DNA of 64,000 nt from Hyphomonadaceae bacterium (GCA_019747815.1 JAIEQJ010000031.1:1-64000), one strand, 5' to 3'; shown: positions 6,530-16,305, counted from the stretch's first letter. Notes: generated by a model from the sequence alone, not told the origin. Numbers and translations: made by a program.

Positions 6530-8332
6530 ATGACGCTCGACGTGAAAGGACAGGCTCTCGATTTGGCGGTCATTGGCAATTGCCGCACAGCGGCGTTGCT
6601 GGACACGGGCGGGCGCATCGTTTGGTGGTGCTTCCCCCGCTTCGATTCCGATCCAGCCTTCTCGCGGCTGCTGTCGGGCAACGAAGAAAAGGGTTTCTGC
6701 GACGTCACCATGGATGGGAAGGCGGTGTCGGAGGCCGTCTATCAGCGTAATTCAGCAATTGTGGAGACCACCATACAAGACAGCGCCGGCAATGCCGTGC
6801 GGGTCACGGATTTCGCGCCCCGCTTCAAGCGCTTCGAGCGGATCTTCAATCCCCCGCAGATTTTTCGCCGGATCGAACCGATCGCGGGTCTGCCGCGCAT
6901 CCGGATCAGGGTGCGCCCCACGTTCAACTACGGCCAGCCCTTCACCAGCCGCGCACTGGGGTCCAACCATATTCGTTTCGCCGGCGGCATCGAGACGTTG
7001 CGCCTGACGACGGATGCGCCGCTCTCCTATATCACCCAGGAGTCGTTCTTTGCGTTGGTCAAGCCCGTCACGCTGATCTTGGGGCCCGACGAGCCGTTCG
7101 AGGCGGGCGTGGAGCTGACATCGCGCGAACTGCTGGAACGCACGCGGGACTACTGGGTCGATTGGGTGCGTGCTCTGGCCGTGCCGCTTGAGTACCAGGC
7201 GGACGTCATCCGCGCCGCCATCACGCTGAAGCTGTGCAGCTTCGAGGAAACGGGCGCCATCATTGCCGCCCACACCACATCCATCCCCGAGGCGCCCGGC
7301 ACCTCGCGCAACTGGGACTACCGCTACTGCTGGCTGCGTGACGCGTTCTTCGTCATCAAGGCGCTCAATCGCCTGGGTGCTACGCAGACGATGGAGAACT
7401 ACATCCACTATATCACCAACGTTGCCGTGCACGCCGAGCGGCCGCTGCGGCCAGTGTACGGCATCGTGCCCACCGAGCCGCTCGATGAGTGGATGGCCAC
7501 CGATCTTGCAGGCTTCCAGGGCATGGGCCCGGTTCGCGTGGGCAACCAGGCCGCCGAGCAACTGCAGCACGATGCTTACGGCAGCGTCATTCTCGGCGCC
7601 TCGCAAATGTTCATCGACGAGCGGCTGCCGCGCATGGGCGATGCTGCCCTCTTTCATCGTCTCGAGCCGCTGGCGGTGCAGGCGCGACGCTTCGCCTTCG
7701 AGCCCGATGCCGGCCCATGGGAGTACCGCGGCCGCCAGCGCATTCACACCCATTCGGCCACCATGTGCTGGGTCGCGTGCGACCGCCTGGCCGGCATCGC
7801 GCAGCGCCTCGGCCTCACCAGTCGGGCAACGCACTGGAGGGAACAGGCCGACGCCTTGCGCAGCGAGATCCTGGCACGCGCATGGAACGAGCGGCGCGGC
7901 GTGATCACAGGCGCGCTTGACCACGACGAGCTCGACGCCAGCGTTCTGCTGTTGCACGAGCTCGGCATCCTGTCGCCGGCGGACGAGCGGTTCAGGCGCA
8001 CGGTGGACATCATCGGCAAGGAACTCAATCGCAACGGGTTCATCATGCGCTACACGTCTGCCGACGATTTCGGTCTCCCGGAGACCGCGTTTCTCGTCTG
8101 CCAGTTCTGGTACATCGATGCGCTCGCCGCGATTGGCCGCATCGAGGAGGCCCGGCAGATGTTCGCCGACATTCTTGCGCGTCGGAATCGGTTCGGCTTG
8201 CTGTCGGAGGACATTCATCCGACGACGGGCCAGCTTTGGGGCAACCTGCCGCAAACCTATTCGATGGCCGGCATCGTCAATACCGGCCGCATTCTTTCGC
8301 GTAGCTGGCAAGAGGCCTGGGTGCGCGTCTAA
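6530..8332 (+). CDS. Glycoside hydrolase family 15 (glucoamylase/trehalase-like)
   Basis: GH15 enzymes are inverting alpha-glucosidases that release glucose from starch-like glucans or, in some bacteria, from trehalose. The 600-residue protein has no signal peptide and is therefore cytosolic. An N-terminal beta-rich super-sandwich domain (about 1-220, with GGRIVWWCFPRFDSDPAFSRLLSG) precedes the (alpha/alpha)6 barrel. Barrel motifs include RNWDYRYCWLRDA near residue 258, a WEYRG / HTHSATMCWVACDR region, and LLSEDIHP..GQLWGNLPQTYS near 558, which carries the second catalytic Glu. This single-chain type commonly neighbours otsA in alphaproteobacteria. It starts the trehalose cluster, so trehalase activity or processing of a related glucan is inferred. 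Confidence 0.9.
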   Translation: MTLDVKGQALDLAVIGNCRTAALLDTGGRIVWWCFPRFDSDPAFSRLLSGNEEKGFCDVTMDGKAVSEAVYQRNSAIVETTIQDSAGNAVRVTDFAPRFKRFERIFNPPQIFRRIEPIAGLPRIRIRVRPTFNYGQPFTSRALGSNHIRFAGGIETLRLTTDAPLSYITQESFFALVKPVTLILGPDEPFEAGVELTSRELLERTRDYWVDWVRALAVPLEYQADVIRAAITLKLCSFEETGAIIAAHTTSIPEAPGTSRNWDYRYCWLRDAFFVIKALNRLGATQTMENYIHYITNVAVHAERPLRPVYGIVPTEPLDEWMATDLAGFQGMGPVRVGNQAAEQLQHDAYGSVILGASQMFIDERLPRMGDAALFHRLEPLAVQARRFAFEPDAGPWEYRGRQRIHTHSATMCWVACDRLAGIAQRLGLTSRATHWREQADALRSEILARAWNERRGVITGALDHDELDASVLLLHELGILSPADERFRRTVDIIGKELNRNGFIMRYTSADDFGLPETAFLVCQFWYIDALAAIGRIEEARQMFADILARRNRFGLLSEDIHPTTGQLWGNLPQTYSMAGIVNTGRILSRSWQEAWVRV

Positions 8333-8390
8333 TTATTGAATTGAACGAGAAAAGTCTTGCAATCGCGCCGTGATCATCGGCCGCGGGCGG

Positions 8391-8415
8391 GGAACCATTG
8401 CGGAGCTGGAGCGTT
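8391..8415 (+). promoter_or_regulatory. Sigma-EcfG (general stress) promoter for otsA
   Basis: GGAAC (8391-8395), 16 bases, CGTT (8412-8415) is an exact sigma-EcfG consensus. It lies in the 132-base gap after the GH15 gene and 49 bases before the otsA start. otsA is a known general-stress target in several alphaproteobacteria, so placement and motif agree. It implies that otsA and the genes after it can be induced independently of the GH15 gene. Confidence 0.8.
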
Positions 8416-8464
8416 AGCAGTTGCGAGATGGGGTGGGTGGGAGAAGGCAAGAGGCAATCTTGAG

Positions 8465-9943
8465 ATGGGCCGAGTCGTACTCGTTTCCAATCGCGTCCTG
8501 GACCTGCGCAAGGCCGCGCAGGCCGGAGGCGTGGCCGTGGCGCTTGCAGATATCGTGCGCACAAGTCCCTCGCTGTGGTTCGGCTGGAACGGCGACATCA
8601 AGCCGGCTGAGGACGTCAATGCCATCGGGCGTGAGGGACGCGTGGCCACCGTGGCGCTGACACAGGCCGAGCATGATCGGTACTACCTTGGCTATTCGAA
8701 CTCCGTGCTGTGGCCGGTGTTCCATAACCGTCTTGATCTCGCCCAGTTCGATGCGGGGTATTTCGAGCAGTACATCGGCGTGAACCGGCGGCTGGCCGCG
8801 CTGCTGCAACCGATGTTGCGTCCCGACGATATCATCTGGGTCCATGACTACCAGTTGATCCCGCTGGCGATGGAGCTGCGCAGCCTTGGGGTGCAAAACC
8901 GCGTCGGCTTCTACCTCCACATTCCCTTCCCGCCGTGGCAGACGTTCATCGCCATTCCCGAGCACGAGCAGCTTGCGCGCTGTCTGGCCGCCTACGATCT
9001 GATCGGCCTGCAGACGAAATCCGATGTTTCGAGCCTCATCGACTACACGCTGAACAGCGCCTTCGGCAGCGTCCTGTCGGACGGCCGCATCAGGCTGTTC
9101 GATCGGCTGGTCAATGTCGGGGCATTCCCCATCGGCATCGATGTTGCGGAGTTCGCCAATCCCAGGCGGGACAGCCGTTTGGTGCAAGGGCGCGGGGTGA
9201 GCCGCATTGTCGGCGTCGACCGGCTCGACTATACGAAGGGCTTGCCGCAGAAGTTCCGCGCCTTTGGGCGGTTCCTGGAGAAGTACCCTCAATACCGCCG
9301 CCAGGTGGTGTTGACGCAGATCGCGCCCCCCACACGCGAAAGCGTCGAGGCGTACCTCGGCATTCGCCAGGAGCTGGAGAGTCTGGCCGGCTCGATCAAT
9401 GGACACTTCGGCGAGCTCGACTGGGTTCCCATCCACTACATCCACCGCTCGACGCCGCGCCGTCGGCTGCCCGGCCTCTACCTGTCCTCCCGCATCGGCA
9501 TGATTACGCCTCTGCGGGATGGAATGAACCTTGTGGCCAAGGAATATGTTGCTGCCCAGGATCCGCAAGACCCGGGCGTGCTGGTCCTTTCGCGGTTCGC
9601 GGGTGCGGCCGAGGAATTGCAGGATGCATTGATCGTCAATCCCTACGATATCGAGGCGACGGCCGACACCATACGCACCGCTCTCGAGATGAGCCTCGAC
9701 GAGCGGCAGGCGCGCCACCAGGCGCTGCTGGCGCTCATCAAGAAGAACGATGTGGCGTCCTGGTGCCAATCGTTCACGGCTGCCCTCGCGCGCGCGTCCT
9801 CACCCGATGATCCGGCGAACTGGCTTCAGCCCGAGCCCATTCGCAATGCGCTGGAGAAGCTGCGGCGCGTTGCTGCCAGGCGGCCCGCGTCCACACGTGC
9901 GGCAGCGGCGGCCGTGCCGCCAACGCTGCCCCGTGCCGGATAG
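8465..9943 (+). CDS. otsA: Trehalose-6-phosphate synthase
   Basis: OtsA (GT20) joins UDP-glucose and glucose-6-phosphate to give trehalose-6-phosphate in the cytosol. The start at 8465 ([11 protein letters not shown]) matches the family's N-terminus and has AAGAGG upstream; the open frame extends further 5' without similarity. The 492 residues carry the expected blocks: [58 protein letters not shown] near residue 251, and the nucleotide-sugar site [18 protein letters not shown] near 345-362. The C-terminal 40 residues are Ala/Arg rich and variable. A stress promoter lies just upstream. OtsB, encoded at 11959, completes the pathway. Confidence 0.97.
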   Translation: MGRVVLVSNRVLDLRKAAQAGGVAVALADIVRTSPSLWFGWNGDIKPAEDVNAIGREGRVATVALTQAEHDRYYLGYSNSVLWPVFHNRLDLAQFDAGYFEQYIGVNRRLAALLQPMLRPDDIIWVHDYQLIPLAMELRSLGVQNRVGFYLHIPFPPWQTFIAIPEHEQLARCLAAYDLIGLQTKSDVSSLIDYTLNSAFGSVLSDGRIRLFDRLVNVGAFPIGIDVAEFANPRRDSRLVQGRGVSRIVGVDRLDYTKGLPQKFRAFGRFLEKYPQYRRQVVLTQIAPPTRESVEAYLGIRQELESLAGSINGHFGELDWVPIHYIHRSTPRRRLPGLYLSSRIGMITPLRDGMNLVAKEYVAAQDPQDPGVLVLSRFAGAAEELQDALIVNPYDIEATADTIRTALEMSLDERQARHQALLALIKKNDVASWCQSFTAALARASSPDDPANWLQPEPIRNALEKLRRVAARRPASTRAAAAAVPPTLPRAG

Positions 9944-9999
9944 GCACAATTGTCGTCCCTCGGCAGAGGGAGCCATCGTGGAGAGTTCTCCGACCATCC

Positions 10000-10818
10000 A
10001 TGCCAGCAGCATCGGCACCAGATCGGCCCGCTGAGGCGCGAGAGGCACGGCGACCCGGCGCGCCCGTCACGTTCGGGGTGGACATCGGCGGAACCTATCT
10101 GAAGGCTGCGGTGATCGACGCCCAAGGCGCGGTCGTTGCCGAGCGCATCAAGAGGCCGACCCCCAAGCCCGCGACACCCGGCGCTGTGATCGAGGCCATC
10201 GGCGTGCTGGCTGCGCTGTTTCCGCCCTTTGATCGCATCTCGATCGGCTTTCCCGGTGTCGTGAAGGGTGGCACGGTGGTCACGGCGCCCAATCTCGGCA
10301 CGGATCACTGGGCGGACTTCCAGCTCATCGACGCCGTGGCCCGCCGGGTCGGCGTGCCGGTGCGGCTGCTCAACGATGCGGCCGTTCAGGGCCTGGGCGT
10401 CGTGGAGGGGCACGGCCTCGAATGCGTCATGACGCTGGGGACGGGCGTGGGATGCGCCTTGTTCCGCAAGCGGCGGCTGCTGCTGCATCTGGAGTTCGGC
10501 CAGCATCGCTGCTGGCATGGTACGACCTATGATCAGTTCATCGGGCAGGCAGCCCTTGACGCTGTTGGTGCGGATGTGTGGAACGCGCGCGTGCGCGAGA
10601 GTATCAATGTTGTCATGCAACTCACCAACTGCGATATGCTCTACGTCGGCGGCGGCAATGCGCGCAGGCTCACATTTGAGCTGCCACCGCAGGTCAGGAT
10701 CGTGAGCAATGCGGCCGGCGTCACCGGCGGCGTGCGATTGTGGGAACCCGAGATGGATGAGTTTTTCGCCGGCGAGGTCAATGCGCACATGCTGCAGGCA
10801 GGCCAGAGGGTGAAATGA
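10000..10818 (+). CDS. ROK-family sugar kinase, polyphosphate-glucokinase-like
   Basis: This is predicted to phosphorylate glucose to glucose-6-phosphate. The 272 residues contain the ROK/ASKHA phosphate-binding motif DIGGTYLK (near residue 28), a GFPGVV stretch, NDAAVQGLG, and the second phosphate loop LGTGVG. The zinc motif C-x-C-G-x-x-G-C of classic ROK kinases is absent. Instead the LEFG..H...TYDQFIG.AAL..VG..VWN segment matches polyphosphate/ATP glucokinases, so polyphosphate may be the donor. An N-terminal tail of about 23 residues is poorly conserved, and the start is uncertain. Its stop overlaps the next start by four bases. Glucose from the GH15 enzyme would feed OtsA through this kinase. 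Confidence 0.85.
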   Translation: MPAASAPDRPAEAREARRPGAPVTFGVDIGGTYLKAAVIDAQGAVVAERIKRPTPKPATPGAVIEAIGVLAALFPPFDRISIGFPGVVKGGTVVTAPNLGTDHWADFQLIDAVARRVGVPVRLLNDAAVQGLGVVEGHGLECVMTLGTGVGCALFRKRRLLLHLEFGQHRCWHGTTYDQFIGQAALDAVGADVWNARVRESINVVMQLTNCDMLYVGGGNARRLTFELPPQVRIVSNAAGVTGGVRLWEPEMDEFFAGEVNAHMLQAGQRVK

Positions 10819-11909
10819 AGGCCCTGACCATCGGCGGGGCGATGATCGACACGATCGCCATCATCGCCAACGATCGCATCGAGCGCATGACGATGCTGAA
10901 TGCGGACAACTCGTTTCTTCTGCTCGAGGAGGGGCGCAAGACCGAGGCCGTGGAGATTTCCACCCACGTCGGCGGCGGTGCCGTCAACGCTGCCGTGGCG
11001 ATGGCGCGCATCGGTCTCGACGTATCCACCCTCATCAAGCTCGGCAAGGATCAGCGCGCGGAGACGGTGCTTTCGCATCTTCTTGACGAGGGTGTGTCGA
11101 CACGCTGGGCGCTGCGCGATGGCAGGGCGCCCACCGGCGCATCGGTGCTCGTTTCCTCGCATGACCGCAACGCGGCCATCTTCACCTTCCGCGGCGCCAA
11201 CACCCTGGTGGAAGAGGTGGACCTGCGGGATGAGGCCTTTGCGGTCGATGCGGTGTATGTGTCGTCGCTGAGCAACGAGTCGGCCGATACGTTCCCTGCC
11301 ATCATCGCCAAGGCCAAGGCGCAGGGTGCGCTCATCGCGACCAACCCGCGCGTGCGCCAGCTTTCCTCGCGCACAACCGCGTTCCAGGAGGCGCTCGCCC
11401 GTATCGACATCCTGGCCGTCAATCGCTCCGAGGCGGATGTGCTCGTTCCCGGGCTTGTTGCGCGCTTTGGGGAAGGCGGTGCTACCCTGCCGCTCGTTCC
11501 GGGAGAGACACCGCCGCGTCTGCTGGCGCGCGGCCTGTCCGGCGGCGGCCACGACATGAGCCTGCCGGCGTTCTTTGCCGCGCTGCACCGGATGGGTCCG
11601 CGCTTCGTGATCGTCACCGACGGCCGGCACGGCGCCTTCCTGGGCACCAAGGACGCCATCCACTTCTGTCCTGTGCTGGAGACCGAGGTTGCGGGAACTG
11701 CGGGCGCAGGCGATGCCTTCAACGCGACATTCACCGCGCATATCGCGCTTGGCTGCCCGCCCGCCGATGCCCTTCGAGCGGCAGCCTTCAATGCCGGTTC
11801 GGTCGTCCGTCACGTCGATACGCAAACCGGCCTGCTGTCACGCGAGAAGATAGCCAGCGGCCTGGCCGCCGTGTCGGACGCTCTCGCCGTGCGCACATGG
11901 TCGCACTAG
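10815..11909 (+). CDS. PfkB/ribokinase-family carbohydrate kinase
   Basis: This ATP-dependent sugar or nucleoside kinase of the PfkB family has 364 residues, with its ATG overlapping the previous stop (ATGA). It shows the first PfkB signature (HVGGGAVNAAVAMARIG, about residues 51-67) and the second (AGTAGAGDAFNATF, about 293-306), where the GAGD aspartate is the catalytic base. The middle holds VYVSSLSNES and ATNPRVRQL, usual for ribokinase-like folds. An insertion of about 40 residues (GLVARFGEGGATLPLV and after) is longer than in ribokinase. The exact sugar is unknown; the operon position suggests a hexose linked to trehalose or glucan turnover. Confidence 0.88.
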   Translation: MKALTIGGAMIDTIAIIANDRIERMTMLNADNSFLLLEEGRKTEAVEISTHVGGGAVNAAVAMARIGLDVSTLIKLGKDQRAETVLSHLLDEGVSTRWALRDGRAPTGASVLVSSHDRNAAIFTFRGANTLVEEVDLRDEAFAVDAVYVSSLSNESADTFPAIIAKAKAQGALIATNPRVRQLSSRTTAFQEALARIDILAVNRSEADVLVPGLVARFGEGGATLPLVPGETPPRLLARGLSGGGHDMSLPAFFAALHRMGPRFVIVTDGRHGAFLGTKDAIHFCPVLETEVAGTAGAGDAFNATFTAHIALGCPPADALRAAAFNAGSVVRHVDTQTGLLSREKIASGLAAVSDALAVRTWSH

Positions 11910-11958
11910 CTGCACAGGTCCAAGGAATTCCCATTTCCGAACCCATATTTCAGTTGTC

Positions 11959-12744
11959 ATGCAAGATATTCAAACCATGGCCGTCCCGGCATCCGAGCAG
12001 ATCCTGCGCAACCCCGGCACTTGGGCCCTCTTCATCGATATCGACGGCACGCTTCTCGACATGGCGCCCGCGCCCGATGCAGTGGTCGTGCCCCCGGCGG
12101 TTGTGCGCATTCTGGCCGAGCTGGCGCGAACGTTTGACGGCGCGGTTGCGCTCAGCACCGGCCGACAGGTTCGCGATGCGGATCGCCTGTTCGCGCCGCT
12201 GCAACTCACCACGTGCGGCGTGCATGGCACCGAGGCGCGCATTGTGCCGGGCGGCGAGGTCATGGCGCTCGTGCCGCAGGCGCCGCCCGCACTCGTGGAG
12301 GCCGTCATCGAGGTGGCGCGCATCGCGCCGGGTGTGCTCGTCGAACAAAAGGGTGCAGGGGTTGCGGTGCACTATCGCAACGCTTTGGAAGCGCGGGCGC
12401 TGCTGGAGCATGAGCTGGCGCGCATTGTTGGGCGCTTTGCGCGCTTTGCGCTGCGTCCCGGTCGACGGGTGCTGGAGATCATTCCCGAGGGCTACTCGAA
12501 GGGCACGGCACTCGCATGGCTGATGCGTTCGGCTCCGTTTCAGGGCCGCCGTCCCGTCATGATCGGCGATGATGCCGGCGATCAGCCCGCGCTCAGCGCT
12601 GCCGAGCAGGATGGCGGCTTCGGGCTCAAGGTGGCCGGTGAGCATTTCAGCCTGGCTCAGTCGGACTTCGACAGCATCTCGCACGTGCGTTCTTGGCTCG
12701 CCGCACTTGCGGGCCTGCCGCCGGATGTGGTTGGCAGGGGGTGA
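11959..12744 (+). CDS. otsB: Trehalose-6-phosphate phosphatase
   Basis: OtsB removes phosphate from trehalose-6-phosphate to give trehalose. The 261 residues form a HAD-fold phosphatase: motif I is FIDIDGTLLDMAP (nucleophile Asp near residue 27), motif II STGRQ, an LTTCGVHGTEAR turn typical of OtsB, the cap region around residues 100-170, and motifs III/IV with EGYSKGTAL and IGDDAGDQPAL. No strong ribosome binding site precedes 11959; an ATG six codons later is an alternative. It ends the trehalose cluster and is followed at once by a terminator hairpin. Confidence 0.94.
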   Translation: MQDIQTMAVPASEQILRNPGTWALFIDIDGTLLDMAPAPDAVVVPPAVVRILAELARTFDGAVALSTGRQVRDADRLFAPLQLTTCGVHGTEARIVPGGEVMALVPQAPPALVEAVIEVARIAPGVLVEQKGAGVAVHYRNALEARALLEHELARIVGRFARFALRPGRRVLEIIPEGYSKGTALAWLMRSAPFQGRRPVMIGDDAGDQPALSAAEQDGGFGLKVAGEHFSLAQSDFDSISHVRSWLAALAGLPPDVVGRG

Positions 12745-12745
12745 T

Positions 12746-12785
12746 GCGCCGTCCCGCTTTTAGGCTTGGGCGGCGCTTTGTTCTT
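12746..12785 (+). terminator. Probable rho-independent terminator after otsB
   Basis: GCGCCG-TCCC (12746-12755) pairs with GGG-CGGCGC (12768-12776) apart from one bulged base, and the T-rich stretch TTTGTTCTT follows. It begins one base after the otsB stop and would end the trehalose transcript. Confidence 0.6.
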
Positions 12786-13098
12786 GTGCGCGAGGGCCAG
12801 GATGCTCCGAGGAGGAACGTTCCGGCTGCGCAGGTGCGCCGGCGCCGTTGACACGGACAGTCCCGGCGGGGTGAAATGACGGCCCAGTGATTGCCGCGCG
12901 GCACATTCGTATGTGCAAGGGGCATACGTGCAATGGGTTGTGTTCGAGCAGCCCCAAGATGTAGCGCCCGAGAGAAGAACATCCCGGGCTGAAGCTTACG
13001 GACGCTGGGTCTTGCCACCATTGCGACGTCGCTGTCGGACATGGCCGCGACGGGTGCGCTACCGGCAACCGCAACGATAGCGAGACAGGGAGGAACGA
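12786..13098. other. Intergenic region before the TAXI-TRAP genes
   Basis: No gene, tRNA or convincing promoter motif is seen in these 313 bases. The only clear signal is the ribosome binding site AGGGAGGAACGA directly before the GTG start at 13099. A GGAACGTTCC palindrome near 12814 lacks the spacing of a sigma-EcfG site. Confidence 0.4.
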
Positions 13099-14145
13099 GT
13101 GGCCACCAAGACCCGTACGCATGTTGTTGGCACGGCCGCGATCGCGGTCATCGCCGGGCTCGCCGCCTGGACCATGCCGGTTGCCGACGCCCAGCAGCGC
13201 AAGTCGCTGCGCTGGGCCACGTCGAGCGTGGATTCCTACGGCTACAAGGTCGCCGCCTCGATGACCAAGATGGTCGAGGAGGCGCTTGGCGGCGAGTACA
13301 CGGTCACCGTCCATCCCTATCCGCAGACCACCAGCGCCACCAAGGCCGCCATGGAGGATGGTGCCGAGATCGGCTATACGGCCGACATCGGCATGACCCA
13401 GCTCTACGGCGGTGAAGGCGGCTTCAAGGACTACAATCCGCCCAAGGGCAAGCTGGTCCACACCTGGTATGCCTATCCCATGGAATCCTTTATGGCCGCG
13501 CCGGCAAAGGATGCCGGCAAGTACAAATGCCTGAAGGACTTCAGCGGCAAGCCGGTGTTCTACACCACGGCCGGGTTCATGAACTGGCTCAACTTCCAGC
13601 GCATGTACAAGGCGCTTGGCTATGAGTTCAAGCACGTCCAGATCGACGCCAAGACCAACTCCGACGCCATGCAGGGCGGTACCATCATCGGCTCGGTCGC
13701 CTACACGGTGGCCGGCAAATCGCTGGCGCCCTACTGGAAGGAGACGGAGGTGCGCATGGATGTCAGCGTCGTCAATCCATGCCCCGACGAGATCGCGAAG
13801 CTGAAGGCGGCGGGCCTGTCGATCGCCTCGATCGATCCGAAGGGTGCGTTCAGCAAGGATGTCGGCGTCAAGGAGATCATGGGCGTGCCGATTCTGTTCG
13901 CCTACAACGTGCGCGCCGATCTGCCCGAGGAGATCATCTACAAGATGCTGAATGCGTTCTATCGCAACCGCGACAAGCTGGCATCGCTCGACCCCGGCTT
14001 TTCCGCGCTGGCGAACGATTTCGTCGGTATGCAGGTCAGCGGCATCAATGCCAACCCGCGGGTGCCCGTGCACGCGGGCCTTGCCAAGTTCCTGAAGGAG
14101 CACAAGGCCTGGGACGACAGATGGACGGTGGGCAAGAGCGGTTGA
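13099..14145 (+). CDS. TAXI-family TRAP substrate-binding protein
   Basis: This is the periplasmic receptor of a TAXI-type TRAP importer. The start is GTG at 13099, set by the strong AGGGAGGAACGA just upstream; an earlier frame has no such site. A signal peptide spans about residues 1-31 (cleavage after ADA-QQ). The 348-residue protein begins its mature part with LRWATSSVDSYGYKVAASMTKMVEEALGG, the usual TAXI opening. It contains an MEDGAEIGYTADIGMTQLYGG segment and ends like the family (IPVH-type NPRVPVHAGLAKFLKE). TAXI receptors are fewer and less characterised than DctP types; some bind glutamate or other amino or organic acids. The fused permease follows 112 bases later. Confidence 0.9.
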   Translation: MATKTRTHVVGTAAIAVIAGLAAWTMPVADAQQRKSLRWATSSVDSYGYKVAASMTKMVEEALGGEYTVTVHPYPQTTSATKAAMEDGAEIGYTADIGMTQLYGGEGGFKDYNPPKGKLVHTWYAYPMESFMAAPAKDAGKYKCLKDFSGKPVFYTTAGFMNWLNFQRMYKALGYEFKHVQIDAKTNSDAMQGGTIIGSVAYTVAGKSLAPYWKETEVRMDVSVVNPCPDEIAKLKAAGLSIASIDPKGAFSKDVGVKEIMGVPILFAYNVRADLPEEIIYKMLNAFYRNRDKLASLDPGFSALANDFVGMQVSGINANPRVPVHAGLAKFLKEHKAWDDRWTVGKSG

Positions 14146-14257
14146 TCGTCCAGAGCGGAGCGGGCTGAAAGGCGGGGATGCGCGGCTGTTGCGGGCGCTG
14201 CTCTCTGCCGCGGCGCTTCACCGCCGGCGCCGGGAGACAGCCTGCAGGAAAAACAAA

Positions 14258-16216
14258 ATGATCGACCGGCTCAGGGCGCAGGTCAGCCTCAGGAACCTCA
14301 TTTTCGTGCTTGGAGTGGTCCAGCTCGGCTGGCTGCTCTGGTACTACTACACCGGCTACGGCGGCCCGCAGGAGTTGGTGGCGCGTGTGCTGTCGATCGC
14401 CATCATCCTGCAGATCCTGCTCATGTATCAGCGGGACTATCTCTACAAGTGGCTGCCGGCATCCACGAACCGCGCGCTGGTCGTGATCTACGTCGGCATC
14501 TGCGCCTACGCCTTCATGCATTTCCACTACGAGTTCGAGCAGATCGCGATCTGGCGGCAGGGCTCCTACACGCGCCAGGACTTCATTGTCGGCTTGTTGA
14601 TGTTTCTGTTGGTGATGGAGCTGTCGCGCATCGCCCACCCAACGCTGTTCTGGGTCAACCTGATCCTCGTCATCTACACGCTCTATGGCTATCTCAGCCC
14701 GATCGATTTCTTCTGGCATCCCGGCACGACCTTCTATCGCGTCGTCACCTCCAGTACCGTCGAGCTGTCGACCGGCATCTATGGCATCTACGGGCAGCTT
14801 GCGCTCACCCTGGTCGCCGCCTTCCTGCTGCTGGCGGCGGCAGCCAACGGCTTCGGCGCGCAGGGGGCCATGATCCAGGTGATGCGCCGCCTTGCGGGCC
14901 GTTCGCGCCAGCTCGTCCCGCAGACGGCGGTGTTGGGCTCACTGTCGATCGGCATGGTGAGCGGCTCGGGGTCCGCCAATGCGGCCGTAGTCGGCACCGT
15001 CACGATTCCGCTGATGAAGCGCTACGGCGTGCCCGGCGCGTTTGCGGCTGCAGCCGAGACCGCCGGCTCCATGGGCGGCCTCATCATGCCGCCGATGATG
15101 GGGGTCGGCGCGTTCCTGATGTCGGACTTTCTCAATGTGCCGTACTGGGAGGTGGTCAAGCGGGGGTTTGCGCTGGCCTTCGTCTACTACGCCTCGATTG
15201 CGTTCGCCATCTACCTGCTGTGCGTGCGGCTGCTGCCGCGCGACCAGGTGGCCGCGCCGAAAGTGCCCGTCTACGACCAGGTTCGCACGACGATCTTTTT
15301 CGCGGCCGTGGCCTTCCTGATCTACCAGATGGGTTGGGTCGGTACAGGCGAGCTGCTGGCCGCACTCTACACGGCGGCATTTCTGTTCGGGCTGCTGCTG
15401 GTGGCGTTCATCGTCTTCAAGTATGCGCTTAAGAACCCCACGCTCGACCAGGAGACGCTGTGGGGCAGCATCCGCCGCGCGGTGGAGACGCACTCCGACA
15501 TGACGTCGTATCTGACGCTGCTGCTCGCCACGCTCGGCATCATGATCGGCCTGTTCACGGTCACCGGGTTCATCAACCGCATGGGGGCGATGATCCTTGA
15601 TGTCGGTGCCCAGAACATGATCGGCGTGATCCTGATGGCGTATGCGTTCGGCTGGCTCGCCGGGGCGGGGCTGCCGCCGACTGCCACCTACATCATCGGT
15701 GCCATCGTCATCGTGCGGCCGCTGCAGGAACTCGGCGTCAACCCGTGGATCGCCCACTTCTTCGTCTTTCTGCTCTCGGTGTGGGGCGAGCTGTCGCCGC
15801 CCACGTCGCTGACCGCCGCAGTCTCCGCCCGCATCGCCGAGGCCTCGTTCATGCGCACCATGTACGAGGCGCTCAAGATCTGCGCCCCGATCACGCTCAT
15901 GACGTTCGCGATTTTTACCCGATCCGATATGGTGGTGAACCCGGGCTGGTCGCAGATCGGCGCCACTGTGCTGGTCTTTGTGGGAACGGCCGGAATTACA
16001 TTCGCGATGTTCGGCCATTTCGTCCGCACTCTGGCCGGCAATGTTCCGCTGCGTATCGGGCTCGCCGCCTTGTCCTTCGTGGTTCTCCTGCATCCAGATC
16101 CAACTTGGGCAATGGCGGCGGCGGCCGTTGTAGCGCCGATTGTGCTGTTCGGCGTCCGCCGCCACAGTCGGCTCGCCAGCCATAAGCAGGACCTGCAGCT
16201 CAGTCCTGCCCGATAG
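14258..16216 (+). CDS. TRAP transporter fused permease (4TM/12TM)
   Basis: This single protein combines the small (four-helix) and large (twelve-helix) TRAP permease subunits, the arrangement that accompanies TAXI receptors. The ATG at 14258 gives 652 residues with AGGAAAAAC upstream. Helices begin near residue 15; the first four (to about 170) form the DctQ-like part. The DctM-like part carries GSGSANAAVVGTVTIPLMKRYGVP (about 233-256), ETAGSMGGLIMPPMMGVGAF and GAGLPPTATYIIGAI, typical of this group. A C-terminal extension of about 70 residues with two more hydrophobic segments follows GELSPPTSLTAA. It lies between its receptor and a cyclase-family hydrolase. Confidence 0.93.
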   Translation: MIDRLRAQVSLRNLIFVLGVVQLGWLLWYYYTGYGGPQELVARVLSIAIILQILLMYQRDYLYKWLPASTNRALVVIYVGICAYAFMHFHYEFEQIAIWRQGSYTRQDFIVGLLMFLLVMELSRIAHPTLFWVNLILVIYTLYGYLSPIDFFWHPGTTFYRVVTSSTVELSTGIYGIYGQLALTLVAAFLLLAAAANGFGAQGAMIQVMRRLAGRSRQLVPQTAVLGSLSIGMVSGSGSANAAVVGTVTIPLMKRYGVPGAFAAAAETAGSMGGLIMPPMMGVGAFLMSDFLNVPYWEVVKRGFALAFVYYASIAFAIYLLCVRLLPRDQVAAPKVPVYDQVRTTIFFAAVAFLIYQMGWVGTGELLAALYTAAFLFGLLLVAFIVFKYALKNPTLDQETLWGSIRRAVETHSDMTSYLTLLLATLGIMIGLFTVTGFINRMGAMILDVGAQNMIGVILMAYAFGWLAGAGLPPTATYIIGAIVIVRPLQELGVNPWIAHFFVFLLSVWGELSPPTSLTAAVSARIAEASFMRTMYEALKICAPITLMTFAIFTRSDMVVNPGWSQIGATVLVFVGTAGITFAMFGHFVRTLAGNVPLRIGLAALSFVVLLHPDPTWAMAAAAVVAPIVLFGVRRHSRLASHKQDLQLSPAR

Positions 16217-16305
16217 CACGCGCGCTCAGCGTTGCTGCGAGGCATCGACATTCGCCCTGCTGCGGAGGAACATGGCTGTGAGCAACGGCACGACGGGAGG
16301 CAGTG

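Noticed and set aside
6752-8311. A 519-codon open frame antisense to the GH15 gene.
   Set aside because: The sense strand encodes a full GH15 protein with all motifs; the antisense product is rich in Arg, His and Ala without domain signs.
12814-12840. A sigma-EcfG promoter before the TAXI genes.
   Set aside because: GGAAC is present in a GGAACGTTCC palindrome, but no CGTT follows at 16-17 bases.
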